DNA of 64,000 bases from Pseudoclavibacter sp. CFCC 11306 (GTDB taxonomy: Bacteria > Actinomycetota > Actinomycetes > Actinomycetales > Microbacteriaceae), in the NCBI RefSeq assembly GCF_008831235.1, contig NZ_WBKF01000001.1, positions 1,360,529 to 1,424,528 on the forward strand, read 5' to 3'. The notes beneath the pieces were generated by a model. The model was not told where the DNA came from, did no database searches, and saw only the letters and a program-made list of their open reading frames with translations. The position numbers were made by a program, and so were the translations under genes. Positions 51,884 to 60,525 of this stretch are shown here, one piece after another. Numbering within the stretch: position 1 is the first letter of the stretch; each line of letters starts with the position of its first letter.

Positions 51884-52762
51884 TCAATGCCCCTTACCGA
51901 AGTGCTTCTCAAGAAAATGCTGACCAATCATAAGACAACTGGTGATAGCCAAGTACCATGTGGCAGCCACCACAAGCAAGGGGATCGGCAGATAAAGCCT
52001 ATTCGCTACAGCATTTGCAGCGTAAGTAAGTTCTAGAGTGAATGGGACAGCTAGAACCAACGATGTCGTTTTGAGCATGCCAATCATTTCATTGCCTGTA
52101 GGGGGAATAATGATACGCATAGCCTGCGGTAGCACGACTCTTGTCCATGTATATCGACGAGACAACCCTAAGGCTGCAGACGCTTCCAGCTGTCCCGACG
52201 CAACCGAATTCACACCTGATCGGAATATTTCCGCGAGATATGCTGATTCGTTCAAAGCAAGCCCAACGATCGCCGCGACCGTTGCGTTATAGAAGTCCTG
52301 AGTCGAAATCGAGAACAGCTCAGGCCCTCCAAAGGGGAGACCAATCCCAAGTTTGGGATAGATCACAGCAAACAGGCCCCAGAAGACCAGCTGGGTGTAA
52401 ACAGGCGTCCCACGAAAGAACCAGAGCCAGACATTGGCGACGTATCTCAGCAGTCGATTCTCTGATTCACGCATGATGGTCAGCAACAAGGCCAAAACGA
52501 TCGCAATGACCATCGCCGAGATAGTCAGAATAAGTGTCCAGAGGACGCCCTTCAGAATATTTGGCGCAAACAGATACTGACCGACAATGTCCCAGTGGAA
52601 ATTCTGATTAGAGAAAAGCCCATCAATAAAGCAGACAAGAAGAAAGACGACAACTATCGACGAGATCCACCTGCCAGGATGTCTCACTGCCCGAGCATGA
52701 ATCAGTTCGATATCAGCAGTAGATGCGTCGACAGACTCAGGGCCGCTACTTCGTACTTTCAC
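51884..52762 (-). CDS. Amino-acid ABC transporter permease
   Basis: A 292-residue inner-membrane permease of the HisMQ type with about five membrane segments and the EAA-like motif EIFRSGVNSVASGQLEASAALGLSRRYTW, which contacts the ATPase. A cytoplasmic N-terminal tail of about 35 residues precedes the first helix. It starts with GTG at 52762, preceded by AAGGTAAACT, and overlaps the M20 gene by 17 bases. Only one permease gene is present, so a homodimer is likely. Confidence 0.93.
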   Translation of the reverse strand: MKVRSSGPESVDASTADIELIHARAVRHPGRWISSIVVVFLLVCFIDGLFSNQNFHWDIVGQYLFAPNILKGVLWTLILTISAMVIAIVLALLLTIMRESENRLLRYVANVWLWFFRGTPVYTQLVFWGLFAVIYPKLGIGLPFGGPELFSISTQDFYNATVAAIVGLALNESAYLAEIFRSGVNSVASGQLEASAALGLSRRYTWTRVVLPQAMRIIIPPTGNEMIGMLKTTSLVLAVPFTLELTYAANAVANRLYLPIPLLVVAATWYLAITSCLMIGQHFLEKHFGKGH

Positions 52763-54002
52763 AGTTTACCTTACTTTCGGCCTCTAATAGGGGAGAGATG
52801 CCCGTGAGTCCGACTGCTAACAGAGCAGCTATGAACACCGCCTGCGGTCCCAAGTGACTGTTCGTGATGTCGTAGGATTCATTTGTTGAATGAAGCCCAC
52901 TACCCGTTCCACCCCCCGGCATGCAGACTGCCTGAACTCCACGACTAATTGGCACGTTTGCATCCGTAGTCGCAGCCTCTTGCATCTGAGGTTCCAACCC
53001 CACTGATCGAAGACCCTCAGCTGCAGCATGTACCAGCGGAGCATCCGGAGCCTGCGACCCTGTTGGAATGTCGACAGTCTGCCGCATGTCGAAGCTCACT
53101 CTTCCAGCTTCGCAGTCCGAGATATCATTTTCTCTCTCAACTGCCGCAATAATTATGTCCCTGACTTTTGTGTCCAAGATCGCGAGCTCACGGTCGTCGG
53201 TAGACCTAAGATCGATCTCCATTCGACAGGAGAATCCAATAGCAGTCTCAGTAACTCCTCCTCTGAGCACCCCGACATTGTAGATTGTCTTTGGCTCTTC
53301 AGGCACGGAGATATCCGCAATTGCAGTTGCCGACCGAGCAGCAGCGTGAATAGCACTCGGTCGCCCGAAGTTGCCGAAGGAGTGACCGCCTGGTCCCTCA
53401 AACTCGACTACATAGCTCAGACATCCAGTGGCCTGTGTAATGAGTCGGTCAGGGGTTGCGCCGTCGACTGTGATAAATGCATCGAAATTATACGCATTCA
53501 TCAACTGCTTGATTCCGTTGAGATTCCCCTTCCCCTCCTCACAAACGTTCGCTCCAATCAGAATTCCACCTGAAAGCTCATCCTCGATTTCAACGAGCGC
53601 TTTCGCTACTGATAAAACAGCGGCTAAGCCTCTGGAATCGTCGCAGATACCTGGGCCATACAGTTTGGCACCCTTCTTGGTAACAGCGACATCAGTATCA
53701 GCGTCAAAGACAGTATCAAGGTGTGCAGTAATCATCAGGACAGGCCCATTTCCTACGTTGCCGATCCGACCGATCACATTGCCGTCTGCGTCTGGCAGAA
53801 CATCATGAACGCCAGTGCGAACGAGCAGGTCTTGAAAGAGCTGGCTTCGGAGCCCCTCATCAAAAGTTGGAGCTGCGGTCTCGCTAAGGGCAACCTGTTG
53901 CTCAATAGTCACTGACTCACGATCTTTAATCGAGGTCAGAACGGATTGTACTCTGCGGTTCTTGAGAAGACTCGCGGTCGATATCATAGACTCGTCGGAC
54001 AT
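52746..54002 (-). CDS. M20 family metallopeptidase in an ABC importer operon
   Basis: A 418-residue di-zinc peptidase, PepT/M20-like. Metal motifs are MITAHLDTVFDADTDV (His-x-Asp), GICDDSRGLAAVLSVAKAL, NVCEEGKGNLNGIKQLM (acidic pair), and GPGGHSFGNFGRPSAIHAAAR (lid/dimer domain), with HSTNESYDI as the final ligand near the C-terminus. It shows no signal peptide, so it acts in the cytoplasm. It lies between the lipoprotein gene (gap 14) and the permease (17-base overlap), which points to a role on the imported compound, for example a dipeptide or N-acylated amino acid. The exact substrate cannot be told. Confidence 0.9.
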   Translation of the reverse strand: MSDESMISTASLLKNRRVQSVLTSIKDRESVTIEQQVALSETAAPTFDEGLRSQLFQDLLVRTGVHDVLPDADGNVIGRIGNVGNGPVLMITAHLDTVFDADTDVAVTKKGAKLYGPGICDDSRGLAAVLSVAKALVEIEDELSGGILIGANVCEEGKGNLNGIKQLMNAYNFDAFITVDGATPDRLITQATGCLSYVVEFEGPGGHSFGNFGRPSAIHAAARSATAIADISVPEEPKTIYNVGVLRGGVTETAIGFSCRMEIDLRSTDDRELAILDTKVRDIIIAAVERENDISDCEAGRVSFDMRQTVDIPTGSQAPDAPLVHAAAEGLRSVGLEPQMQEAATTDANVPISRGVQAVCMPGGGTGSGLHSTNESYDITNSHLGPQAVFIAALLAVGLTGISPLLEAESKVNCESTK

Positions 54003-54016
54003 TACTTACACCCTAC

Positions 54017-54955
54017 TCACATCGATGTCTCTGGATTTACATCTGCGCGTTCCACTAAGCCCTTTTGCCCCCAAGCCGACATGATCTGTGCGTACGTTCC
54101 ATCATTGATCAGTTCGTTGATTGTGTCGGCAATTAGCTGCGCAAATTCGGTGTCCGACTTCGCTACTGCAATACCATCAATTCCTGCATTGTAAGTCGCA
54201 TCGATTGTCTCCAGCTGACCATGACTCTGTGTCGCGGCATACCCAAGCAGCGTTTGGCCACTGAGCACTCCGACTGCACCATCCGTACTGAGGCGTGTAA
54301 TAGCTTCAGCATTTGTCTTCAGCTCGATTGCATCGATCGCTTGCTCACCGGAATCCTGACATTTCTTCGAGAATTCCTGGAGGTCGTCTAGTTGTGTCGA
54401 ACCAGTCTGCACAGCAATGGTCTGACCGCATAGGTTGTCTAGAGTCAGTCCGTGCGGGTTTCCCGCCTTCACTAGGAGAGTCGACCCTCCCTTCTGGTAC
54501 GAGACCATATTGACTGCCTCGAGGCGTTTCTTCGTTATGTAAAATGCTGAAGCACCAATGTCGTATTTTGTTCCTAGTGCAGGAAGAATGGAATCAAAAT
54601 TGGCGCTCTGAAAATCAAGATCCAAGCCCAGTTTTTTTGCGATCGCGTTTGAAAGATCCACGTCAAATCCTACGGGCGTGTTACCATCTGGTCCCGCTAG
54701 GAACTCTGCTGGAGCAAAGGTGGTATCAGAGCCAACAATCAGTTTCCCTCTTGCAGCAATGTCACTTGGGACCCTAGCACTGAGCTGCTCGCTCTTTTGC
54801 ACCCCGTCCAACGACACATTGGGAATCGTATCTCCATCACTGCTTGTCTGACTCTCTGAAGTGCCTGAGCAACCGGCTAAGAGCGCTCCACTGACCGCAA
54901 GAATTGAGACGATACTCGTCCAGCCCTTGAATCGTTTCGTCATTTCGGACTTCAT
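54017..54955 (-). CDS. Amino-acid ABC transporter substrate-binding lipoprotein
   Basis: A 312-residue lipoprotein. The signal peptide ends in SGALLAGC, a lipobox, so the mature part is tethered outside the membrane. The domain is the polar amino-acid (SBP_bac_3) type: GKLIVGSDTTFAPAEFLAGPDGNTPVGFDVDLSNAIAKKLG and LTLDNLCGQTIAVQTGSTQLDDL. It is the first gene of the importer operon, followed by the M20 peptidase, permease and ATPase. The start at 54955 (MKSEMTKRF) has AGGAG at eight bases. The gene is A/T-rich compared with purB upstream. Confidence 0.92.
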   Translation of the reverse strand: MKSEMTKRFKGWTSIVSILAVSGALLAGCSGTSESQTSSDGDTIPNVSLDGVQKSEQLSARVPSDIAARGKLIVGSDTTFAPAEFLAGPDGNTPVGFDVDLSNAIAKKLGLDLDFQSANFDSILPALGTKYDIGASAFYITKKRLEAVNMVSYQKGGSTLLVKAGNPHGLTLDNLCGQTIAVQTGSTQLDDLQEFSKKCQDSGEQAIDAIELKTNAEAITRLSTDGAVGVLSGQTLLGYAATQSHGQLETIDATYNAGIDGIAVAKSDTEFAQLIADTINELINDGTYAQIMSAWGQKGLVERADVNPETSM

Positions 54956-55054
54956 AGATTCCACTCCTCATTACCGTTCAAAGACTTCATCTGCACGACG
55001 ATTCCAAACCATCGATTTTGGACATTTGAAACTTATGGCTTAAAAGTTGCTCGA

Positions 55055-55070
55055 GGATATCGACGGAATT
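55055..55070. promoter_or_regulatory. Second copy of the GGATAT / ACGGAATT word pair
   Basis: GGATAT (55055-55060) and ACGGAATT (55063-55070) occur in the 249-base gap between the ABC operon (minus strand) and purB (plus strand), about 100 bases upstream of the lipoprotein start. The same pair is at 50134-50151. If functional it would link the importer and hut operons to one regulator. Confidence 0.35.
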
Positions 55071-55213
55071 TCCACCTGATTTCACATCTGCATATACAGA
55101 CGGCGCGCGATCGCGACGACACATGCCCTCCCGAGCAACGCACCACCCCCGGGTAGACTTAGCCATGATGTGCGGTACGCCGCACGCGACCACACCACTT
55201 CGCAGGAGTTACC

Positions 55214-56593
55214 GTGAGCACTCTCGACCACCAGCCACTCAGCCCTCTCGACGGCCGCTACCAGAAGGCCGTCAGCGGCCTCGGCGAGTACCTCAGCGAG
55301 GCGGGCCTGAACCGCGCGCGCGTGCACATCGAGGTCGAATGGCTGATCTTTCTGACCGACAACGGCCTGTTCGGCACCAGCCCGCTCACCGCGGAGCAGA
55401 AGGCCGGTCTGCGAGCACTGGTCACCGACTTCGATCAGAACAGCATCGACGAGCTCGCCAAGCTCGAGGCCGTCAAGAAGCACGATGTGAAGAGCGTCGA
55501 GGTGTTCATCCGCCAGCATCTGCCTGCCCTGGGGCTGGCAGATCGCGCCGAGCTGGTGCACATCGCCTGCACCAGCGAAGACATCAACAACCTCTCCTAC
55601 GCCGTGATCGTGCGCGACGCGGTGCGCGAGGTGTGGCTGCCGAAGGCGGATGCCGTGGTCGCCCAGATCGCGGAGCTCGCCGAGCGCTACGGCGACGTGC
55701 CCCTGCTCGCCCACACGCACGGGCAGCCGGCGACGCCGACCACGATGGGCAAAGAGCTGGCAGTGTTCACCCACCGCCTGCGTCGCCAGCTGGGGCATGT
55801 GCGCGAACAGCAGTATCTGGGCAAGTTCAACGGCGCGACGGGCACCTACGCCGCGCACGTGGTCGCCGACCCGAGTGCCGACTGGCCCGACGTCTCACGC
55901 GACTTCGTCGAGGGCCTGGGCCTCACCTGGAACCCGCTGACCACGCAGATCGAGTCGCACGACTGGCAGGCCGAGCTCTACTCGACGGTCGAGCACTTCA
56001 ACGGCATCCTGCACAACCTCGCCACCGACTTCTGGACGTACATCTCGATGGGGTACTTCCATCAGATCCCGGTCGCAGGAGAGGTCGGGTCATCGACCAT
56101 GCCGCACAAGGTCAATCCGATTCGCTTCGAGAACGCCGAAGCCAACCTCGAGCTCTCGAACGCGCTGCTCTCATCACTCGCTCAGACGCTCATCACCAGC
56201 CGCATGCAGCGCGACCTCACCGACTCGACGACGCAGCGCAACATCGGCGTGGCGTTCGGGCACTCGCTGCTCGCACTCGACAACGTCGCCAAGGGGCTGA
56301 ACACGGTCGAGCTGGCCGCGCCGACACTGCTCGACGATCTCGACCACAACTGGGAGGTGCTCGCCGAGGCCATCCAGACCGTGATCCGCGCCGAGGTCGC
56401 AGCCGGTCGCTCGAAGATCGACGACCCCTACACGCTGCTCAAAGGGCTCACTCGCGGGCATCGCATCGGTCAGGCCGATCTCGAAGAGTTCGTACAGGGC
56501 CTCGACATCGGCGACGAGGCGAAGCAGCGTCTGCTCGCTCTGCGCCCCGAGACCTACATCGGGCTCGCGCCTCAGCTGGCGAAGACGCGGTGA
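55214..56593 (+). CDS. purB: Adenylosuccinate lyase
   Basis: A 459-residue purine-synthesis enzyme cleaving adenylosuccinate and SAICAR. The signature loop is GEVGSSTMPHKVNPIRFENAEAN (residues about 295-315), with ACTSEDINNLSYAV and AHTHGQPATPTTMGKELAVF earlier, which contain the His used in catalysis. It is of the long (E. coli PurB-like) subfamily. The GTG at 55214 follows CAGGAG. Its codon use is G/C-rich, so it marks the right border of the A/T-rich stretch. It ends four bases before the convergent GntR gene. Confidence 0.97.
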   Translation: MSTLDHQPLSPLDGRYQKAVSGLGEYLSEAGLNRARVHIEVEWLIFLTDNGLFGTSPLTAEQKAGLRALVTDFDQNSIDELAKLEAVKKHDVKSVEVFIRQHLPALGLADRAELVHIACTSEDINNLSYAVIVRDAVREVWLPKADAVVAQIAELAERYGDVPLLAHTHGQPATPTTMGKELAVFTHRLRRQLGHVREQQYLGKFNGATGTYAAHVVADPSADWPDVSRDFVEGLGLTWNPLTTQIESHDWQAELYSTVEHFNGILHNLATDFWTYISMGYFHQIPVAGEVGSSTMPHKVNPIRFENAEANLELSNALLSSLAQTLITSRMQRDLTDSTTQRNIGVAFGHSLLALDNVAKGLNTVELAAPTLLDDLDHNWEVLAEAIQTVIRAEVAAGRSKIDDPYTLLKGLTRGHRIGQADLEEFVQGLDIGDEAKQRLLALRPETYIGLAPQLAKTR

Positions 56594-56596
56594 GGC

Positions 56597-57259
56597 TCAG
56601 ACTGAGGAGACTCGCCCGGAGACGTAGGCGTTGACGATCTGCTCTTGGGCGTCGTGCAGGTATGCGCGCATCTCTTGCGCCGCACTCGCAGAGTCGCCTC
56701 GCTGAATCAGGCCGACGATCTGCTCATTGCGGTCGATGTACTGCTCATGCATGTAGCGCGGGCTGCCGATCAGCCCGAACATCAGCCGCAGCTGCGCGGC
56801 GAGCGACCGATACAGGTCTGCGAGTATCGGGCTGTCGGCGAGGGCGATCACCGCCTCGTGAAACGTCACATCGGCCGTGCCGACAGCGCGCCAGTCGTCG
56901 GCCTCGGCCGCGGCTCGAGCACGCAGCACGCAGTCTCTCATGCGCTCGAGCGACGGATGCCCCGGTGCGGCACCGGCGATCGCCTCGGGTTCGATCAGCT
57001 GCCGCACCCGGAAGACGTCGAAGACCTCGGGAAGACCGGGGCGGCTGACGAACACCCCGCGGTTGGGAACGTGCTCGACCAGGCGCTCGCGAGCGAGCAG
57101 GCGGAAGACCTCTCGCAGTGTGTTCCGAGACACGCCCAGCCGCTCGGCCAGATCGGCCTCTGGAAGCTTGTCTCCCGGCGAGACCTCGCCGTCGGTGATC
57201 AGCACACGCAGAGCCTGCGCCGCCTTCTCAGGCACGGAGAGTGGGAGCGCTTGGGTCAC
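56597..57259 (-). CDS. GntR-family (FCD) transcriptional regulator
   Basis: A 220-residue repressor. The winged helix-turn-helix (DKLPEADLAERLGVSRNTLREVFRLLARERLVE) is followed by an FCD ligand-binding domain (FRVRQLIEPEAIAGAA ... FHEAVIALADSPIL) that has the His/Asp arrangement for binding organic acids with a metal. The start is GTG at 57259. It is divergent from the YcsG-like transporter and the pxp genes, which makes it the probable regulator of 5-oxoproline catabolism. Confidence 0.92.
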   Translation of the reverse strand: MTQALPLSVPEKAAQALRVLITDGEVSPGDKLPEADLAERLGVSRNTLREVFRLLARERLVEHVPNRGVFVSRPGLPEVFDVFRVRQLIEPEAIAGAAPGHPSLERMRDCVLRARAAAEADDWRAVGTADVTFHEAVIALADSPILADLYRSLAAQLRLMFGLIGSPRYMHEQYIDRNEQIVGLIQRGDSASAAQEMRAYLHDAQEQIVNAYVSGRVSSV

Positions 57260-57407
57260 AGCAGAAATTCTACCCGCCCCGTTTCGGCTCCCGGCTGCCC
57301 CATGGTGACACGCTCAATGCATTCGGCCTGAACCGGTCGGTAATTGTTCACTTCACCTACTTGTAACATGAACGAAACTCCGATCATATTTCAAGTGTTC
57401 ATGCTCT

Positions 57408-57418
57408 TTGTTGAACAA
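57408..57418. promoter_or_regulatory. Palindromic candidate operator TTGTTGAACAA
   Basis: An 11-base perfect palindrome in the 224-base divergent region between the GntR gene and the transporter gene. It lies 66 bases before the transporter start and would overlap a possible promoter. FCD-type GntR proteins bind short palindromes of this style, but the match is only by eye. Confidence 0.4.
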
Positions 57419-57483
57419 CCTGTACGATATCGCACAGTCAACGATGACCGCGGGCCGACGCCCGCCTGTTCGAATGGAGCACC

Positions 57484-58791
57484 ATGAGCGCAGAGACCTC
57501 TCCCGGGTCGGAAACCCGAGAGCCCTCATCATCGAGCGTCAGTCCTTCTGCCTCGAAGGGCAGCCAGACCGCTCAGTTTCTGAAAGAACGCCGAAGCTCC
57601 CTGATCGGCGCGGTCTTCCTGATGGCCATGTCTGCAGTCGGCCCCGGCTTCATCACGCAGACGGCGACCTTCACCGTGCAGCTCGGCGCAGCCTTCGGAT
57701 TCGGCATCCTGCTGTCGATCGTCATCGACTTCATCGTGCAGCTGAACGTCTGGCGCATCATCGGGCTCTCGGGCAAGACCGCCGGAGAGCTCGCCAACGC
57801 CGCCATTCCGGGCACCGGCTACGTGCTCGCCGTGCTGGTCATCTTCGGCGGGCTCGTGTTCAACATCGGCAACATCGCCGGCATCGGCCTCGGGCTGAAC
57901 GCCGCGATCGGGCTTGACCCGAAGATCGGCGGGCTCATCGGCGCGCTCTTGGCGATCGGCATCTTTCTGTACAAACGCGCCGGAAAGGTGATGGATCGAG
58001 TGGTGATCGCGCTCGCCGCGGTCAAGGTCGCCATCGTGGTGGTCGTGCTCTTCGTCGTGCAGCCGCCCGTCGGCCACGCGCTCACCGAGACCGTGATGCC
58101 CGACAACGTCAACCTCGCCGCACTGACCACGATCGTCGGTGGCACCATCGGCGGCTACATCACCTACGCCGGCGCGCATCGCCTGCTCGATGCGAAGATC
58201 ACCGGCAGCGAGAACATCAAAGCCATCAGCACGGCATCGTTCTGGGGCGTCACCATCACCGGCGTCATCCGCTACCTGCTGTTCCTCGCCATTCTCGGCG
58301 TCGCAGCCAGCGGAGTCACGATCGATCTCGCAAGTCACACCGCCAACCCCGCCGCGCAGGCCTTCCAGGTCGCGCTCGGCGAATGGGGGTTCCGCATCTT
58401 CGGTGTCATCTTCTGGGCGGCCGGCACGACGTCGACCATCGGCGCCGCGTACACCTCGGTGTCATTCTTCAACGTCTTCAGCCCGAAGTTCCTCGAACCG
58501 CGTCTGCGCAACATCACCACGATCGGCTTCATCGCCGTCTCGCTGGTCGTCTACCTGCTGCTCGGCACGGCTCCGGCAGCACTGCTGGTCTTCGCCGGCG
58601 GTTTCAACGGACTGATCCTGCCCATCGGCCTCACGCTGATGATCTACATCGGCTTCGCCCGGCGCGATCTGCTCGGCAACTACCGCTACCCGATCTGGCT
58701 GCTCATCCTCGGAGCGCTCGTCTGCGTCTTCACCTGGTGGATGGGCATCTCGTCGATCCAGCCGATCTTCGCTCTGCTCGGCCTCTCGTAG
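57484..58791 (+). CDS. NRAMP-like transporter (YcsG type)
   Basis: A 435-residue membrane protein with about 11 hydrophobic segments, preceded by a Ser/Pro-rich 35-residue tail. It starts the conserved part with LIGAVFLMAMSAVGPGFITQTATFTVQLG, a variant of the NRAMP DPGN motif (here AVGPGF), and continues with GLNAAIGLDPKIGG. It is closest in style to Bacillus YcsG, whose gene sits next to ycsF-ycsI-kip genes. As the operon encodes oxoprolinase, it could import 5-oxoproline or a related acid rather than a metal. The start at 57484 follows GGAGCACC. Confidence 0.8.
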   Translation: MSAETSPGSETREPSSSSVSPSASKGSQTAQFLKERRSSLIGAVFLMAMSAVGPGFITQTATFTVQLGAAFGFGILLSIVIDFIVQLNVWRIIGLSGKTAGELANAAIPGTGYVLAVLVIFGGLVFNIGNIAGIGLGLNAAIGLDPKIGGLIGALLAIGIFLYKRAGKVMDRVVIALAAVKVAIVVVVLFVVQPPVGHALTETVMPDNVNLAALTTIVGGTIGGYITYAGAHRLLDAKITGSENIKAISTASFWGVTITGVIRYLLFLAILGVAASGVTIDLASHTANPAAQAFQVALGEWGFRIFGVIFWAAGTTSTIGAAYTSVSFFNVFSPKFLEPRLRNITTIGFIAVSLVVYLLLGTAPAALLVFAGGFNGLILPIGLTLMIYIGFARRDLLGNYRYPIWLLILGALVCVFTWWMGISSIQPIFALLGLS

Positions 58792-58819
58792 CCTGATTGC
58801 TCAGACCCGGCATCAGACC

Positions 58820-58862
58820 GGGCCGGTGGGTGCTCTCCCCTCCCCGGAGCGCCCGCCGGCCC
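58820..58862. promoter_or_regulatory. Strong intercistronic hairpin between YcsG-like gene and pxpA
   Basis: The sequence folds into a stem of 16 base pairs counting two G-U pairs: the arms start GGGCCGG and end CCGGCCC, with an 11-base C-rich loop. A 12-base palindrome TCACCGCGGTGA follows at 58867-58878, and a short competing stem (CCCGG/CCGGG) overlaps the left arm. There is no T-run. It may reduce read-through or stabilise the upstream part of the message. Confidence 0.65.
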
Positions 58863-58953
58863 TCCATCACCGCGGTGACCTCGCAGCATCATCACCGCAG
58901 CACCACACCTGCACCGCCCGTCGTCGAGACTTCGGGCGCAGAATTGGAGCATC

Positions 58954-59730
58954 ATGACAGCAATAGACCTCAACAGCGACATGGGCGAAGGCTTCGGCCG
59001 GTGGTCGCTCGGTGACGACGACGCCATGCTCGACATCGTCACCAGCGCGAACATCGCCTGCGGCTTTCACGCCGGCGACCCGATCGGTCTCATGAACACG
59101 ACGAAGTCGGCCGTCGGCCGAGGCGTCGTCATCGGCGCCCACCCTGCATACCGAGATCTCGCCGGCTTCGGGCGTCGCGCGATGGATGTCGCCTCGCCGG
59201 AGCTGACCGCCGACGTGCTCTATCAGATCGCCGCGCTCGACGGCATCACGCGTTCGGCCGGCGGGCGCATGCGCTACGTCAAGCCGCATGGCGGGCTCTA
59301 CAACCGCATCGCCGTCGATCCGGTGCAGGCGGCGGCTGTGGTCGAGGCGATCCGCGAGTACGACTCAGACCTGGCCGTGATGGCACTGGCCGGCTCGGTC
59401 TTCGCCCGTGTCGCCGACGAAGCCGGCCTCCGGGTGATCGCCGAAGCCTTCGCCGACCGGGGCTACCAGCCCGATGGCACGCTCGTCTCACGTCGCGAGC
59501 CCGGTGCCGTCCTGAGTGATGCGGATGCCGTGGCCGATCGCATCGTTCGTCTCGCCGAGACCGGCACGCTGATCGCCGTCGACGGCAGCCGGCTCCATCT
59601 CGATGCCGAATCGGTCTGCGTGCACAGCGACTCGCCGGGTGCTCTCGACATGGCCCGGGCGATTCGTGACCGCTTACAGCACGAAGGAATTGCCGTTCGT
59701 TCCACGCTTGACACCGAGGAGGCCGCATGA
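58954..59730 (+). CDS. pxpA: 5-oxoprolinase subunit A (LamB/YcsF)
   Basis: A 258-residue protein of the LamB/YcsF family, one of the three bacterial 5-oxoprolinase subunits. It starts [40 protein letters not shown], the signature motif, and has [19 protein letters not shown] and [12 protein letters not shown]. Together with PxpB and PxpC it cleaves 5-oxoproline to glutamate using ATP. The start at 58954 follows GGAGCATC. It overlaps the next gene by four bases. Confidence 0.95.
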   Translation: MTAIDLNSDMGEGFGRWSLGDDDAMLDIVTSANIACGFHAGDPIGLMNTTKSAVGRGVVIGAHPAYRDLAGFGRRAMDVASPELTADVLYQIAALDGITRSAGGRMRYVKPHGGLYNRIAVDPVQAAAVVEAIREYDSDLAVMALAGSVFARVADEAGLRVIAEAFADRGYQPDGTLVSRREPGAVLSDADAVADRIVRLAETGTLIAVDGSRLHLDAESVCVHSDSPGALDMARAIRDRLQHEGIAVRSTLDTEEAA

Positions 59731-60524
59731 ATTCCCCCATCGCATCCGCGCAGCTCGAAGCCCGAACCGCCCGCGAGCGCTACCGCGCCGGCGAGTGCCT
59801 GCCCACCGCCGGCGTCGCCCCGGGCATGGCGCAGGCGAACCTGCTGGCCGTGCCACGCGAGTACGCCTACGATTTTCTGCTCTTCGCCCAGCGCAACCCG
59901 AAGCCGTGCCCGGTGCTCGACGTGACCGATCCCGGCTCGCCTCGCACGGTACTGGCGCCGACCGCCGATCTGCGCACCGACCTTCCGAAGTATCGGGTGT
60001 GGCGCGACGGCGAGCTGGTCGACGAGCCGACCGATGCGACGGAGGCCTGGGCGGAGCACCCTGATCTGGTCGCATTTCTCATCGGCTGCAGCTTCACCTT
60101 CGAGACGCCGCTGCAGCGGGCGGGCATCGAGGTTCGGCACATCGCAGAGGGAACGAACGTTCCCATGTATCGCACGAATCGGCAGTGTCGCCCCTCGGGG
60201 GCCTTCCACGGCGAGATGGTCGTGTCGATGCGGCCGATCCCGTCGGATCGAGTGGCCGAGGCGGCGATGATCTCGGGTCGCTATCCGGCGGTGCACGGCT
60301 CGCCCGTGCACGTCGGCGACCCGGCCGGCCTGGGCATCTCCGATCTGGCGCGACCCGACTTCGGCGATGCAGTGCCCGTGCATGACGGCGAGGTGCCGGT
60401 GTTCTGGGCGTGCGGCGTCACTCCGCAGGCGGCCGTCATGGCCTCGCGACTTCCGTTCGCGATCACGCACGCCCCGGGATACATGTTCGTCTCAGACGTC
60501 TCCGACACGACATACGAGGTCTGA
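59727..60524 (+). CDS. Putative hydro-lyase (DUF1445, YcsI family)
   Basis: A 265-residue protein of the YcsI/DUF1445 family, related to acidic hydro-lyases. It contains [42 protein letters not shown] and [24 protein letters not shown], with the conserved Cys and Arg of the family. Its reaction is not established, although it regularly accompanies pxp genes. It overlaps pxpA by four bases and ends one base before pxpBC, so the operon is tightly packed. Confidence 0.88.
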   Translation: MNSPIASAQLEARTARERYRAGECLPTAGVAPGMAQANLLAVPREYAYDFLLFAQRNPKPCPVLDVTDPGSPRTVLAPTADLRTDLPKYRVWRDGELVDEPTDATEAWAEHPDLVAFLIGCSFTFETPLQRAGIEVRHIAEGTNVPMYRTNRQCRPSGAFHGEMVVSMRPIPSDRVAEAAMISGRYPAVHGSPVHVGDPAGLGISDLARPDFGDAVPVHDGEVPVFWACGVTPQAAVMASRLPFAITHAPGYMFVSDVSDTTYEV

Positions 60525-60525
60525 G

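Noticed and set aside
50100-55080. An integrated mobile element
   Set aside because: No integrase, transposase, attachment site or flanking repeats were seen, only base composition. It is reported as possible transfer, not as an element.
57484-58791. A manganese/iron transporter (MntH)
   Set aside because: The NRAMP DPGN motif is altered to AVGPGF and the gene lies in an oxoproline operon, so a metal role is less likely.
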